Part shown: one piece after another, positions 44,452 through 56,533 of the stretch
Position numbering within the stretch: the stretch's first letter is position 1
Layout of the letters: every line of letters begins with the position of its first letter
Origin: Gonatopus flavifemur
Lineage: Eukaryota; Arthropoda; Insecta; Hymenoptera; Dryinidae
DNA: 64,000 bases
Assembly (NCBI GenBank): GCA_018340375.1
Contig: JAFFJZ010000001.1
Coordinates: 50,026,001 to 50,090,000 of the forward strand
Direction: 5' to 3'
Position numbers and translations under genes: made by a program
The notes under the pieces: generated by a model
What the model was told of the DNA's origin: nothing
What the model saw: the letters and a program-made list of their open reading frames with translations, nothing else
Database searches by the model: none

Positions 44452-45825
44452 TTGAAAAGTATAAGAAAAGACACACGCTATCACAGAATATCGAATGAAA
44501 TTTCTTTCTATACCTAATTTCAATATCATCCGTAATAGAAGTGGAGGATTCCCAAAGCTGACTAAATTTGCGTGGCATATAATACAACGATATCATGCAA
44601 GATTGAATTCGAAGGAGTTACTTTTTTTTTGCTCCACTTGTACTCGATGAATTCGAGAACGGCAATCTTTTTCTTTTTAAAGGATTGCTCAACACTGATG
44701 ATTTTTTTTTATACAGACAAGCAATTTCAAGTAACCTTCCATTTAACAGTTGGTCATTGCGTTACGATAGCTTCAACCTTGTATGTAAAGTCGTTACGAG
44801 GTTTGTGAATTTTCAAGTTGGGTCAAAGTAATGGAAGAACAAAGATCAAGGACATTCGATGTTCGATATGGAATTATCTGTGTTTCGTTCGTCTGATAAC
44901 AATTCCTGAGTGTATCTCTATTTTATTCCCAGTCGAATATAAGAGGGTGATTTTCTTCTATGTTATTGAGATAGTAAAATCATGTGGGTACTGAAAATAT
45001 CATTGACAAGCTCCGATAAACCAAAGTTAGACTCTATCGGATAATTATTGATTCAAACTATGCACTACAAACTGTGAAACTATGCTCTACAAACTGTCAA
45101 ACTATGCTCTACAAACTACTAAACTATCTACTAACAACCCTGAGACCACATCTTCCAAACGAATCTGATTATTCTGATGGAAACCGACATTATGGAATAT
45201 GAGTTAAAAGATTTGGTCTCGCAATGACATGTCTTTCCATTCACGGGACAAATCGATTTTTCATTTTTAACCGTTTGAATCTGCGTTTTTGCCTCTACAT
45301 TAAGAGGGGCTGTGTTTCGTGTTTGGATCACTTTGCCGTAACATTAGTTATAAGGTACAAGATGTATATGGGTGGAGGTAAAGGAGAAAGCGAGTAGAAA
45401 ATGTGCTTTGTACAATGGCTTGGTTGGGGCTAGAATCATGAATACGAACCTTCGTAAAGCAAATACGTGGACGCTCGTAAAAGTTGACGGATTTCAGCTG
45501 ACGTAAATCTTAGTAAATGGGGGGAAAAACATAATCGAAAGGGGCAGAGTGTTACTAAGGAGTTCAAAGTATAAAAACCGTACGTTATTGATGGCATATT
45601 CATTGAAAAATTTCATACAAGGAGGCGAATAAGAGGATTACGATGAGTGTTTTTAGAGATATTGATTGAGATTCAAAGAGCAAAGGTGCGAAGAAGGATT
45701 CCGCAGGAATGTACGAATACGTAATGAGGTAAGTAAAGGTACAACTGATAAGTTGTTCATTTAGGGGGAGAATGATGGGACGATGCTGAAGTGAACCGAA
45801 GCTTGAAATTTTCGTGTCACTATTT
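44452..45825. other. Unannotated stretch with a short direct repeat
   Basis: AAACTATGCTCTACAAACTG-like words of about 22 bp occur three to four times in tandem at 45055-45125. ORFs at 44572-44808, 45131-45331 and 45600-45830 have no recognisable domain. Confidence 0.35.
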
Positions 45826-45995
45826 AACACCTCTTAAACGATTTTTGACGGATTGTTATGACGTTATTTTATGGTTACAAAATACGTAATCTGCTGTGAC
45901 ATTTTCACGTCGAATGAACGAAAGAATATTACCAACTGATGACATGCGATTATTGACCGTCCTTGACGGTTTTTAAACGTATCTGTTTATTGGGA
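45826..45995. mobile_element. Right-end fragment of the CCCAATAAACA family
   Basis: CTTAAACGATTTTTGACGG, TTGTTATGACGTTATTTTATG, ATTTTCACGTCGAATGAACG, AATATTAC and TTTTAAACGTATCTGTTTATTGGG follow the same order as the right 170 bp of 23396-24246. The left part is missing. Confidence 0.75.
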
Positions 45996-46160
45996 TGTAT
46001 AAAACCTCGATTTGCTGCACTGAAAAAATGATACTGGAATTAAGAATGTTCCTTTAAAATCTGATGCTAGTACATATTCCTCTGAGTTTTAGAGGATTCA
46101 CGTGGGAGTTCCTCTGAACGTTAGAAGAATTCTTCTAACCACTGATATTGCACTGCCCTG

Positions 46161-47350
46161 CACTGAAAAAGCAGATTGGTATCTTGAAAAATACCATAAT
46201 TTATGGATTTTTCGCGTTGGTCTGACCCGAGTCAAAATAATTACGTGAACGAACCTCTGAAAGTCCCATAATTTCTTGAATTTTCATAAAGAAGTATGGT
46301 ACCTCCCTTATAAAAGTCCGGGTCCAGGGCAGCTGATCCCAGCCCGAAACGTCCCTGTGCAAAAATATCCCAAACCAAAATATACCTATACAAAAACATC
46401 CCCGACTGAAATGTACCCGTACATGAATATCCAGGACAAAAATATCTCACTACAAAAAATCCAATGCCAAAAGATCTCAGTGCCATGCTGAAACATCCCC
46501 GTTTCACCCTGGGAGCTGTTTCAAAATGGAACGCCCCGCACGCTTAGTTCAAAAATACAAGTACATCATATTTTCATAAATCGAAAGTAATTTTTTTATT
46601 CCAAAATTCATTTCTCATCAAATTTCATTACTCAGCATAGAAATCACTCTCAATGCTACTTCATTCCATGAAATTACAATAACAAAAAAGAGGCAGTTCG
46701 ATAATACATTACATAAAATCATACAAAATATTGCATCAAGTTCACCGACAAACATTTACTGCATACGATTTTGAAACCTAACTATCTCACAAAATATATC
46801 ATGAACAATATAATATTCTAACTTTGTCAAGATATTATTTTAGTGCCAATGTATTATTATTTATGATATACTATAATAATTGTTTTTTCCGATATAACAT
46901 TACGATTCGTTGGTTTGAATTGATGGATCATATTCACTTTTGTTATGATCATTCTATTGGTGATTACAGGGATTCGAGGGGACCTCCGGCTTCGCCCACT
47001 CACCAACAACCACCTTGGATTACCAGACGCCTTTCTTGTTGGATGCTCGATTTTTGAACGAATGCGATTGTTTTTGGAAACGAGATAATTGGAACAGGAA
47101 TATTTTATCTGGGACATTTCGTCCAAGATATTTTGCTGTGGATATATTTCCGAGATATTTTGACCAAGGATAAAATCTCAAATATTTTGACCAGGGATCA
47201 AAAATACTAGATTCCATTGTCCGCGTCCCTAAAAGTCCCAGCCATTGTGGTACTTTTGGAGGTATCTCCACGTAAATATTTTGACTCGGGTTAGACCAAC
47301 GCTAAAAATCCATGAATTATGGTATTTTTCAAGATACCCTTTTCTCCGTG
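46161..47350. mobile_element. Level 3 of the nest: copy 2 of the 21318 MITE, TG duplication
   Basis: CACTGAAAAAGCAGATTGGT and the complement of CACGGAGAAAAGGGTATC, with TG flanks (46159-46160, 47351-47352). Outside the inner insertion it matches 21318-21585 in reverse orientation (GCGTTGGTCTGACCCGAGTC, CATAAAGAAGTATGGTACCT, CAGCCATTGTGGTACTTTT). Confidence 0.75.
46320..47229. mobile_element. Level 4 of the nest: 910-bp insertion, 9-bp duplication, inverted 16-bp word arrays
   Basis: TAAAAGTCC flanks both sides (46311-46319, 47230-47238) exactly where the level 3 MITE is broken. Inside, 46360-46500 holds about nine words of the form CCxxACxAAAATATCC at ~16-bp steps, and 47105-47200 holds the inverse GGATATTTTGACC several times. 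The middle is AT-rich with one GC-richer patch near 46970-47040. Ends are GGGTCCAGGG and the complement of GGGACGCGGA. A 9-bp duplication would suit a Mutator-like element, but there is no transposase. ORFs at 46276-46491, 46241-46507 and 47020-47271 follow the repeats. Confidence 0.65.
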
Positions 47351-47927
47351 TGCTTGAAAGATCCGATTCAAACCTATTACGATTTTTGTCGAGGAATTTT
47401 CCTATTTGATCCTATTCAAATCTAATCGGTTTGAATAGGAAATTTTCACTCAATGAGATATAATCGGCAAATTCGGATTTACTGATTAAATGTCATTAAG
47501 CAGAAATTTCCTATTCAAACCGATTATATTTGAATAAGATTAAATAGAAAAATTCCCGGACAAAAATCTGATCCAACCTGATTGACGAGTTAATAAGTTC
47601 CAATTGGATTTTCGAAGCAGGGTGAAAGAATTGTATTCAAAAACTTGGGGATGAGTAGGAATTTTTGAAAATATTACTGTAGATTTTGTAAAACTTATAA
47701 AAAACATCACCTTCAACTATTCAAGAACTCACTCATTTTCACAAACTGCACAGTAATTTTTTCAAGAATTTTCACTTGTCCTTCGATTCCTGGAATTTCA
47801 CAACAAAATTCTTTCAGCGTGGGAGGAAGATGTACTAGGCCCGTATTACAGAGTAGATTCTAATTTTTGGAATATGATTTTTTGAATGTGCATGGACAAG
47901 GTTTTTCTTTCCGCGCGGAGGAACTTG

Positions 47928-48412
47928 GTAACCCGACGAAATGTCCTTGGTCAAAACATCCGCGGACGAAATATCAGAAAACCGAAATATCTATGGATTT
48001 GTAAAATGGTTATAAATCTGTCTCAATTGGTGAGTGTCGGTGGTATTGGTGGTTCACGTATGTGATGTGTGTGTGATAATGAGTAAAATAATTGATTGTT
48101 TGTTTAAATGAGTAATATAATGTTATACTTTAAAAAATTCCTGTTCACTGGAAGTGGTTAGAAAATCGAGTTCATATATTTCCTATCGCGTGGGGGTGAC
48201 AAAATTTCTCAGATAAGAAGCAATAAAATAAGTATGTATTCATTTGAAGTGGTGATGAAAGCGATATGAAAACATTATCTGTTGAAGAAATGTATGAATT
48301 GAGTTTTTCAATATTTTATGAGGTACTGGAATGGCAAAGATTATTGTTAAGGATGTTTTATTTTGTTCTCGGATATTTTCACCAAGGATATTTCGCTAGG
48401 TAACCAAGAAAC
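47928..48412. mobile_element. TTGGTAACC element with GACGAAATATCC words
   Basis: The left end (TTGGTAACCCGACGAAATGTCC and on to TTGGTCAAAACATCC) matches the right end inverted (TTGGTTACCTAGCGAAATATCC, TTGGTGAAAATATCC) over about 38 bp. The AAATATCC words are the same kind as in 46320-47229, so the two are probably related. No clear duplication. Confidence 0.65.
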
Positions 48413-49479
48413 TTTGGCTGCTATTATTCTTTGGAGGACAATTCTATAATTATTTTCTACATTGAAATAAAGCAGATGAAAAATTCTTCAGAACTGCATG
48501 TTGTTTGAAGAAAAAACAATAAATTATGTATGTATTTAATTTTATTCGTCCCATGACAAAGGGATTAATTCTAAAAAGACTCGCTGGATAATTAATTTTT
48601 CAACGCACACGGGTGTCCTAAATTGACTGGAGCGTGTAATAATTTTCAATAAAAAGAAAACAAAACCAGCTACTTGGTGTGTTATTTATTCATATTTGCT
48701 TTTGAAGTATTCCAAAACGTTGGGAACGTGCAAAGATTCTTTGATCTTACAAATTTAATTTGTTCCGAGGAAAGAATATGAATGAACCATAATTTATATC
48801 CCATTGAAATGTGTTGTGTCCTTTTTCTCGAATTAGTTTTTGAAGTACACGGATTATGAGAATGAAAATAATCTGATGATGGTAGTGCAAAGTAAAGCCT
48901 TCGTTTTACAGTATGGGGGTTCTTCGAATGTCTTAACCGTGATATTCGGAAGAAGAGGATGGTACACATACATCCTACGGTACATTCGTGTTCTGTGAAC
49001 GTTAATCACATTTGCAAATGTTTTCTTCATTTTACTTGTAAATCTTCTGAGCGTGATACAATATAATAAGATAGGTTTCAATGTATTTATCTTATGAGAT
49101 GTGAATTTTAACTTTACCTCCCTCGAATTGGCGAGAATTTTATCGAGATATTCGAACGTGGGTAAATGGAAGACAGAAGAACAAATTTTTCAGACTAACG
49201 TTTGGATGAGGAAATGCTGGATGTAAGGAAAAATTCACATGTTTTTATTGGATTGAAATTTGCATTGGAATGGAATAAGTTGTTTGAATGCATTCAAACA
49301 TTCAGTGTTGCTAATCCATTCAAATACTATGCAAATTAGTTTTATGTTTATATAATGCTTGAAAAGAGACAAGTTAGAAGAATCATTGACGATACAAAAA
49401 GTGTGAATTACCATACAATCGATTGATCCAGATAGTGCATGCTGAGGTTGAGTTTCTGCAATCTAAATAGAGCTCGCTT
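48413..49479. other. Unannotated stretch
   Basis: ORFs at 48682-48969 and 48854-49081 (minus) have no recognisable domain. Confidence 0.3.
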
Positions 49480-49610
49480 CCCTGGGAAAAACGAAGTGTA
49501 ACAAACTACATTTGCGATGCATTCCACGGCGCGAAACACCACTCCGGGTACATTCGGATGAACCTCGCATTGCACTGTAAGTACAGTGTAACACTTTATT
49601 TTCACCAGGG
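49480..49610. mobile_element. Short CCC-type MITE, TT duplication
   Basis: The ends are CCCTGGGAAAAACGAAGTGT and the complement of CCCTGGTGAAAATAAAGTGT, flanked by TT (49478-49479, 49611-49612). It is 131 bp with GTGTAAC/GTTACAC words. The overlapping minus-strand ORFs are not genes. Confidence 0.7.
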
Positions 49611-49612
49611 TT

Positions 49613-51110
49613 CACTCGTACTTTCTTGAACTGAATCCAGTGTTTGGTTTTCATATACTCAGCGTGTCGATAACTCAGATTGAATGTTCGATAATGCAAC
49701 ATGTCATCCATTTTATGGATATATTTACACATTTTTAACCCTTGATTGGTATCACGATCTGTGACACCGCTGAGAAAGAAGTTTCAATGCCTCGAATCTT
49801 CTATCTAATTGGATTCAAGAACATTGTACACTTATAAATCCCTGCATTCAGTACCTCTTCGTCTTTTTGGAATGGAGATAATACTATGAAATGAACAATA
49901 ATTGGAATATTGAAATTTGAAAAATTTTCACAAAAATGACGATACCGATTAAAGGTTAACCGTTTGAAAAGTGACATAGGATTTAAACACCCTGTGTGTA
50001 TCAAAATGAAACACTTGAATTTACAGTGATGTATTGCTGAAGTTTGAATCGTTTATTGAAACGAATTGATAATCGAATAACGAACTACTCAACTGTTAAA
50101 TATTCCAATTCTTGCAATATACTGCACATTATCTTGTGAATGATATTTTCAGTTGCAAGGAGTTGATTCGAAAAGATAAACACCGATGATTTATCGGATT
50201 TTATGAGTTTTAATTTTCGTTTCGTTTCTGTAAACGATTCAAACTTCAGGAACATCCTTGTACATAGTAAGACATTTGATTTCTTTCATAAAGTTTATAA
50301 AATTGAACAGCGATTTGTTACGAATCGCAAGTGTAGCAAGTAAGATTTCCTCAGCAGAAATTCTTTAGGCATTCACGAGTTCTGTATCGCTCTACTAGTT
50401 GAAACCTAGACTCTTGGAATTGCCTTTCGAGTATTTGTTAAGGGACTTGTGAGGGTCCAAATGATAGAGATGTAAGCGTAGCGAGCCTTGTCCATGTCAC
50501 ATCACAGTCCACATCAGGAAGCTATAAATCCACTTTTGTGTACCTCAAGATATTCAAAGTCAACATGCATTATCCAAGACTCTATTAAAATTGTTGCCTC
50601 GACAAATAATTATAAAAAGATTGATGATAAGTCCTGGATATTGAGAAATTATTCTGTAGATGTGAAAAAGACCGTGAATATTCTATTTTGATGATTTGAA
50701 AATCCTAAACCAATAATGATTTGAGATACGAGTTATCAATTTCCTTGTCCGATTATAATTTCATTGCTTTTATAGTTGGTTGCCATTGTTGGACTGTCGG
50801 ATATAGCGCCATTTTGGCGTGTAGCCAGTTTTACGACTGAGTCAATTGCCGATGCACACTCGGATGAATTGAGAGGCGCCGGGAAGCCGGCACGAGGAGA
50901 GAAATGATAGAGCTCTGGAGGCTTCAAGGATGATGGAATTGACGTGACTCTCTTCCATCCATGGGAATGCTCTGAAGATTTGGAGTCTTTCAGAAAAGTG
51001 ATCGAAAATTGACGGGATTCATATAACAACGGTATAATGGATTTGTTTTGATGATTTTTATTACCTTTTGTGCAGTGAATCAATGATATTTCATTTACAG
51101 AATTTATATA
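49613..51110. other. Unannotated; one exon-like ORF
   Basis: The minus-strand ORF 50736-51113 (125 codons) has a more balanced composition in 50760-50960 (PSSLKPPELYHFSPRAGFPA), unlike its AT-rich surroundings. I do not recognise the protein and see no supporting splice or start context, so it is only a candidate. Confidence 0.2.
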
Positions 51111-51400
51111 CAAACACTATATAAAAATTATACAAAATTTTTATGTGGAGAAAAATTGTACAAAAAAGTTGAATACTCCATAAAATTGATGAAATTACTT
51201 TTTCACAGAGACTTACTTTTGAATTATATACAAGTATCTCTATTATATGTCATTTTTATACAATTATATAAAATTTCAAGCAGAGAGACACATTTTACGC
51301 GGAAAAAATTTGAAATTTTATATAATTTATAATAATTTATATAATTTAATACAGACTATGAATAAGTTTTATATATAATTCCAATCGGGTTCTATTGGAG
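51111..51400. repeat. TATATAAAATTATACA-rich array
   Basis: TATAAAA/TTTTATA and TTATACAA words recur in both orientations, with a GCGGAAAAAATTTGAAATTT word near 51298. This looks like a decayed CAC-type element, but no paired ends can be placed. Confidence 0.3.
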
Positions 51401-51656
51401 TACTCGTTCAGTTGCATAAAAGTAGAAAGAAAATTATTATTATTTCCGTCTTTTCCTTATTCATAGTATGATGCTTTGAACACTCCAAGTGGAAGAAAGT
51501 TTGGAATATTGTTCAATCCAATATAATTGAGACATAATCATTCATAAATTCTGTATAAATTTCAATATTTTCTCACTAGGGAAATCAACAGGGGAGTTTT
51601 CTTCTTTTCTTATGTCAAGTAACATTTGGATTTGATTTACTTTTCAAAGGTAATTA

Positions 51657-51872
51657 CACTGTAAAAAATGTGGGGAGTTTCCCTTCACACTGTTGGTGGA
51701 TTTTGTCCCCTCTTCGTGGGGGAATTGTGTTTTCATGAAAAATGAGGGATTTTTCCACGACTTGGAGAAATTATTTTGTTTTTTGGGAGTTGGATCTTCT
51801 ATAAATGAAGGAAAAGTGAACTTTGTTGCCACCATTTCTTGGGGGAAAATTCCAAAATCAATTTTTACAGTG
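51657..51872. mobile_element. CAC-type MITE, relative of 4977-5217
   Basis: CACTGTAAAAAATGTGGGGA at the left and CAATTTTTACAGTG at the right, with GGGGAGTTTCCC and GGGGGAAAATTCC inverted inside. Order of words follows 4977-5217. The antiparallel ORFs at 51644-51904 and 51693-51908 follow the arms. Confidence 0.7.
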
Positions 51873-54530
51873 TCCAATAACCATAAAAAAACAGAACATG
51901 TCATTTAAAGAGTTTTTCCGTCCACACGGTTAGATAAAATTTGTCAAAACCGGATCAGCGGTGTTTATTTGTATGATCGAGGATGAAAGTCGACTATTCT
52001 CACTGACTCTTCTGAAATTTTGTGTTTGTGAATTTCTTTCTCATGGTTGGATTCGAAATAATCGTCGGATTTCATTGTTGTTAATCCTCTCTCTACTTCC
52101 AACGATAATGAGATTTTTACTTGCTTCTTACTTGTTGATTTGTTCACGTTCTGTATTTGTAAATGAAAATCTTCTGTGAATTCAATTATTATGAATATTT
52201 TATGCTCCTTCACACATTTTAAGTATAAATTTACAATATTGAATCGAAATCAACTAACCACTCTAGATATTATAATGATTCAATAAATTTGAGGTTTTGT
52301 GCCTTAATATCCTTTTAAGGACGAGAATCATCTCCAACTCAAGCTGAATAAATACTTGATCATTAAAATTAAAAAACAAGTAAAAAAAGATTATATTATC
52401 CTTATTCTATTTGATTGGCTGGATTGAAATTCGATCTAATTCGCAGGGCTTCGATCATCCTTGCTTGATCGCTCCTTACCACACCATCATGCGTCTCATA
52501 CATGATTAGATCCTACTCAGGTGAGATTATTAGGCTCTGACACGCCAATTCAGATACGGATTGCAATCCAGGGGAGTTGAACTGTTCTTCTGTGCGTCTA
52601 TTTATTGTTCCCAGAATATCCAATCCCAGGGTCACAGTTTTTCTTAAATAACGCCTGACTTGAAGGAATTTGAATAATTTGTACAAAGGGATCTGCACAT
52701 AATTTTGTTCCTGCTGGATCAACCTCAAACGGATTCTAATGATGAATTCTTATTTTAAAAAATTGTTCACCAATGTAAAGAAGCAGATCGCGTGGGTTGA
52801 GAATTTACGTCGATTTTGATTAACAGGATGATACAATTCAAGGAGTCATTAGCTCTTATCTGCTTGGAATTATTTCATAATTAATGCCGTACAATGACAG
52901 GGAATTTCGTCGTTTTCTGGTCAAGAGGGTTCAAAAAATCCGAATGACAGATTTTGAATCACCCTGTACACTTCAAATGATGTAATTGTGAGTAACTGTT
53001 CCCCCTTTTTTGCATCGATTCATGATACAAGAGGCAAAAACCAATGCTTCCTTTGAAGGATTGATCGAAGAAGTTTGAATAGGGCCATCGGGTAAGTAAC
53101 ATAACTGAAGAAATTGAAGAGACGTTGCGGAAAATCTGGGTGAAGTTTGAGTTGTATGAGTGGAGGAGGTTAATACATATCGATGGATGTTATATATATA
53201 TGTTTTGATGAGTACTGTAGAATTTTACAGTCTTTTCTTTATAAAATCAATAGACACTGTGTGTGACCTGAGAAATGAAATGGAATCTGAATTTTAACCG
53301 TTTGTTATCCCATCTAACATCTCTCATACTAATGTTTCAAAGATATATGATTAGATATATTTCGTAATCATATATGGATTCATTTTTTGATAAAATATGC
53401 TCTTGGAACGGACTTATTCGTGAAGAATACATAAACTGATTTGTCACAATAGTGTAGTGATATAATGCAAATATGTGTTTTCCATTACAAAATGAGAAGA
53501 AGCATTGGATTCTACGGAATATTCAATTATTCAACTAGTAGCATAAAGTATTTATGAACTCATCCCATGAAATATTCCCTTCCATTAAATACGATTTTTG
53601 ATTTTGCGATGAAAAATATCAATCTCGAAGAAATAAGTCTCGGAAGACCAGTTTCTGCTCGAAATCAGGAGCTGAACGAATTTCATAAATAAATTTCCAC
53701 ATTAAGTTATATAGATGACTGATACATAATTTTTAGACATTAGCTTGGTAAATTCGGGCAATATTAGCGTAGGGAATTCTCCAAAATTGTTGGTTAACGA
53801 GCAAATGAATGAGTGACCCGGTACTCCTCTCATACATTCGCTAAACCGACGTGATACAGTGTGTGTGTAAGAATCCTTTTGTGATATATGCACAATAAAT
53901 CCGTCTTGAATGTTTATGGAACCCGGAACAAACCAAAATTGATGTGTTCTCATACGTTACATAAACGAGAACGTATGAGATGGAGTCGTTTAAGAGATAT
54001 TGTCCATTTTCCAAGGGAATTCATTTTGGACAAATCTATTTTACAACACGTTCGATACTTCGAAGAAGGGGAGATCGGAAAATGGGAATGTTTATTTTCA
54101 TTTGGAGAGTAAATGGAACACACTTTCACACAATTCTTCGTAATGCAATTGGGAACTTAGAAATGAACTTAGAAATCATTATATAGATTTGTTGTGAAGA
54201 TTATAAGATTATAAGCTGTTAATGAGTTCTGATTGAAACTTTCATCATCTCATAACGGAAGAGTTGTACAATTGAGTCATTTGAAAAATCATTGCGGCGG
54301 TTAATACACGATTTAATGTCATGATGTTTCAAAACCGATTCCAAATCTTAATTCAAGAGTCTTTATGTACAGTCCTAATTTAAGCAAAAACTTGCTAACA
54401 AGTTCTGAATCTGGTGATCGAGTAGGATCCTATTAAGATCAACCCAGACAATATTGAAGCAAATGGATCATTCGAATGATTCAACTGATTCGGATCTTTT
54501 CAAATTTTGAGAGATATGAAATTGAAATAG
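51873..54530. other. Unannotated stretch of about 2.7 kb
   Basis: ORFs at 51961-52179, 51965-52213, 52513-52728, 53702-53953, 53888-54112 and 53980-54186 have no recognisable domain and overlap in different frames. A TTTTGAATCACCCTGTAC word near 52950 resembles mariner termini but has no partner. Confidence 0.3.
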
Positions 54531-54532
54531 AA

Positions 54533-54636
54533 CCGCACTTCCCCCCCTTTACTACAGCATGGAAAAATCTTTATATCTTCCTTGGATGAATGAGATTTCA
54601 TGTATCATTCCATGCTGTAGTGGAGCCCAAAAGTGC
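54533..54636. repeat. Compact hairpin of about 100 bp
   Basis: CGCACTT and ACTACAGCATGGAA on the left pair with TTCCATGCTGTAGT and AAGTGCG on the right. It could be a tiny foldback element or a transcribed hairpin. No family assignment. Confidence 0.45.
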
Positions 54637-54639
54637 GTC

Positions 54640-56166
54640 ATCTCACCCCGCTTTACTCTATCTATATTGGATTTGTCTAAATCGAAATCGATCAAAAGTT
54701 TAACGATTTGACATTCAATTTTCCTCTGATTTTCCTTTGATTCGAACACAGCTGATGGATATTGATTCTCTTCGCTCTGGTATTGTATTTGATTGGAAGA
54801 AGGACAGTATTGATTATGTTAACACCTTTGAGGTTCTTGCGGCGTTCCTCGCATGTTTGTGGCAAAGGTGAAAATTGACTATTTTCACCCTCTCTACTAT
54901 CATGCTGTCCCTTTAGAAAAGGGATTAACTCACTTAATGGCTTTATATATAAATATATATCGGATTTCTCCTTTGGTTTTACTATTGAATTGCAATAGGA
55001 AATGATCAAACCGATCCATTAAATCCATCTTCATTGTTCTATGCATAGCATTAAGACAGTTTCATCACATTTTTGATGCACTTATAATGAATATAAAAAT
55101 TCAAACTCAATGAAATTGCAAATACAAATCGAATTGATTTGATTGTTCACAACAGATCAACAAATCCACAAAAGATGACCAGAGAATAAACTTCAGAGTT
55201 CCCGAAAAAATCACAAGGAGGAAGTAACGTGAACTGTGGAATCCGTATCAATATGAAAGAATGTGACCAGTTGTACAAGGAGCAGCGGCTAAATGAAAAA
55301 CTTTTTCTTCACGATCCAACAATTCTCTCAAGTCTGGTGGTTCGTGAAGAATTTCCATCTTTCGGATAGCACAATCAATTGAAAGACTGAAGTGGATTCA
55401 AAGAAAAATGATCTTTCTCGCGAAGAATCGGTGCTTTTATTTTTTGTTTGAAAAGTAAAACGAAAAGACAAATTCCTAAAGTACATAATCCTTTTGTGTG
55501 AGATGAAATGCACATACACTGTTATAAGTTTCTGATTGAATTTTCAATCGCATGTGATAGAAGCAATTCCCACTCACGTAAATGAGAAATAATGTACAGT
55601 AGTATTGAAAATCCAATAACCAGTTCTTCAAATTTCATGCACATGTTCTTGATTGTTGAGAGAAATCATGATTGCAAATTCAATAACAAGTTCTTTAAAT
55701 TTCATGCATATGTTCATGATTGTTGACAGAGAAACCACCTTCACAAGATGTGAACGCGAGACGTTGAAACCGGACGCCAAAGCTCCATCACTCAAGCCAC
55801 TGCCACTTATGTGGAAGGGAGCATTTTTCTGCTTATATGACCTTGCGTTCATTCTTCAAACTTGTGAATCAAGATGTACTTGTGATGAAGAAACACTGAA
55901 CAAATCGTGTGATCTAACTAGTACATAGTTGAAGTGGATACGTGGATGACTTCGTCAAAGCGTTGGTATACTGGGTGACCCAAGTGAGGAAAATTGTATT
56001 TCAAGGGCGTATTCTGCAGCCATAATGTGAGAATTTCCCGTTTTTTGAAGGTCAGTTTTTGAGATATGAGCATTTTTAGATTTTTTTTCGAATCCAAACC
56101 AACCCGGATCATTTTTGTTATTTTCGGTTGGATGCCATAAGAGCCATGACTTGATTACAATTATAA
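54640..56166. other. Unannotated stretch with a short duplication
   Basis: A ~50-bp segment (TTCAAATTTCATGCACATGT) is duplicated at about 55627 and 55691. The antiparallel ORFs at 55653-55928 and 55628-55852 share a GC-balanced patch (55740-55840) without recognisable domain. Confidence 0.3.
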
Positions 56167-56514
56167 CACGGAGAGAAAGAATTTGCTGACGCAGCAAATC
56201 GAGGTATTATATATAGAATGGCAAAATTTTTTGCTGACCTAGCTAAAAATTTGCTATAACAGCAATCGTGTTAGCTACGACAGCAATTTTTTAGTTGTGG
56301 CAGCAAAAAATGTTTGCTCCGCCAGCAAATTTTCAGTATTATATACAGAATAGCAAACATTTTTTACTGCCACAGCTAAAAATTCGCTTTCGCAGCTAGC
56401 AAGATTGCTGGAACAGCAAATAGTTTGCTGTCACAGCAAAAAATTTGCTGCTCTGACAAAAGGAACCCAGCAAAAGTAGATTTCGCTGCCACAGCGAATT
56501 CCTTTTTCTCCGTG
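56167..56514. mobile_element. CAC-type MITE with TTTGCTG/CAGCAAA array, AA duplication
   Basis: CACGGAGAGAAAGAATTTGC pairs with the complement of GAATTCCTTTTTCTCCGTG, flanked by AA (56165-56166, 56515-56516). TTTGCTG/CAGCAAA and AGCTAAAAAT words fill the interior, with GTATTATATA.AGAATGGCAAA repeated directly near 56202 and 56337. Confidence 0.8.
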
Positions 56515-56533
56515 AATGATGTTACAATGATAT

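Larger units (their letters stand above)
46151..47821. mobile_element. Level 2 of the nest: CAC-type element with CCTATTCAAA words
   Basis: With level 3 removed the left end reads CACTGCCCTGCTTGAAAGAT, and the right end read inward is CACGCTGAAAGAATTTTG. The interior (47375-47560) has TTTGAATAGGAAATTT-type words in both orientations, including a palindrome around GATTTTTGTC...GACAAAAATC. Ends are decayed and the duplication is unclear. Confidence 0.45.
46018..47890. mobile_element. Level 1 of a four-level nest: TTCCTCTGAGTTTTAGAGG MITE
   Basis: The left piece (CACTGAAAAAATGATACTGG, TTCCTCTGAGTTTTAGAGGA, GAGTTCCTCTGAACGTTAGA) ends near 46150. The right piece (GGAAGATGTACTAGGC, AGAGTAGATTCTAATTTTT, ATATGATTTTTTGAATG) resumes near 47822. 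Together they reproduce the intact copy at 26910-27105. TG flanks both sides (46016-46017, 47891-47892). Confidence 0.75.

Noticed and set aside
52930..52975. Mariner terminus (GAATCACCCTGTA)
   Set aside because: Single word without a partner TIR, transposase or duplication.
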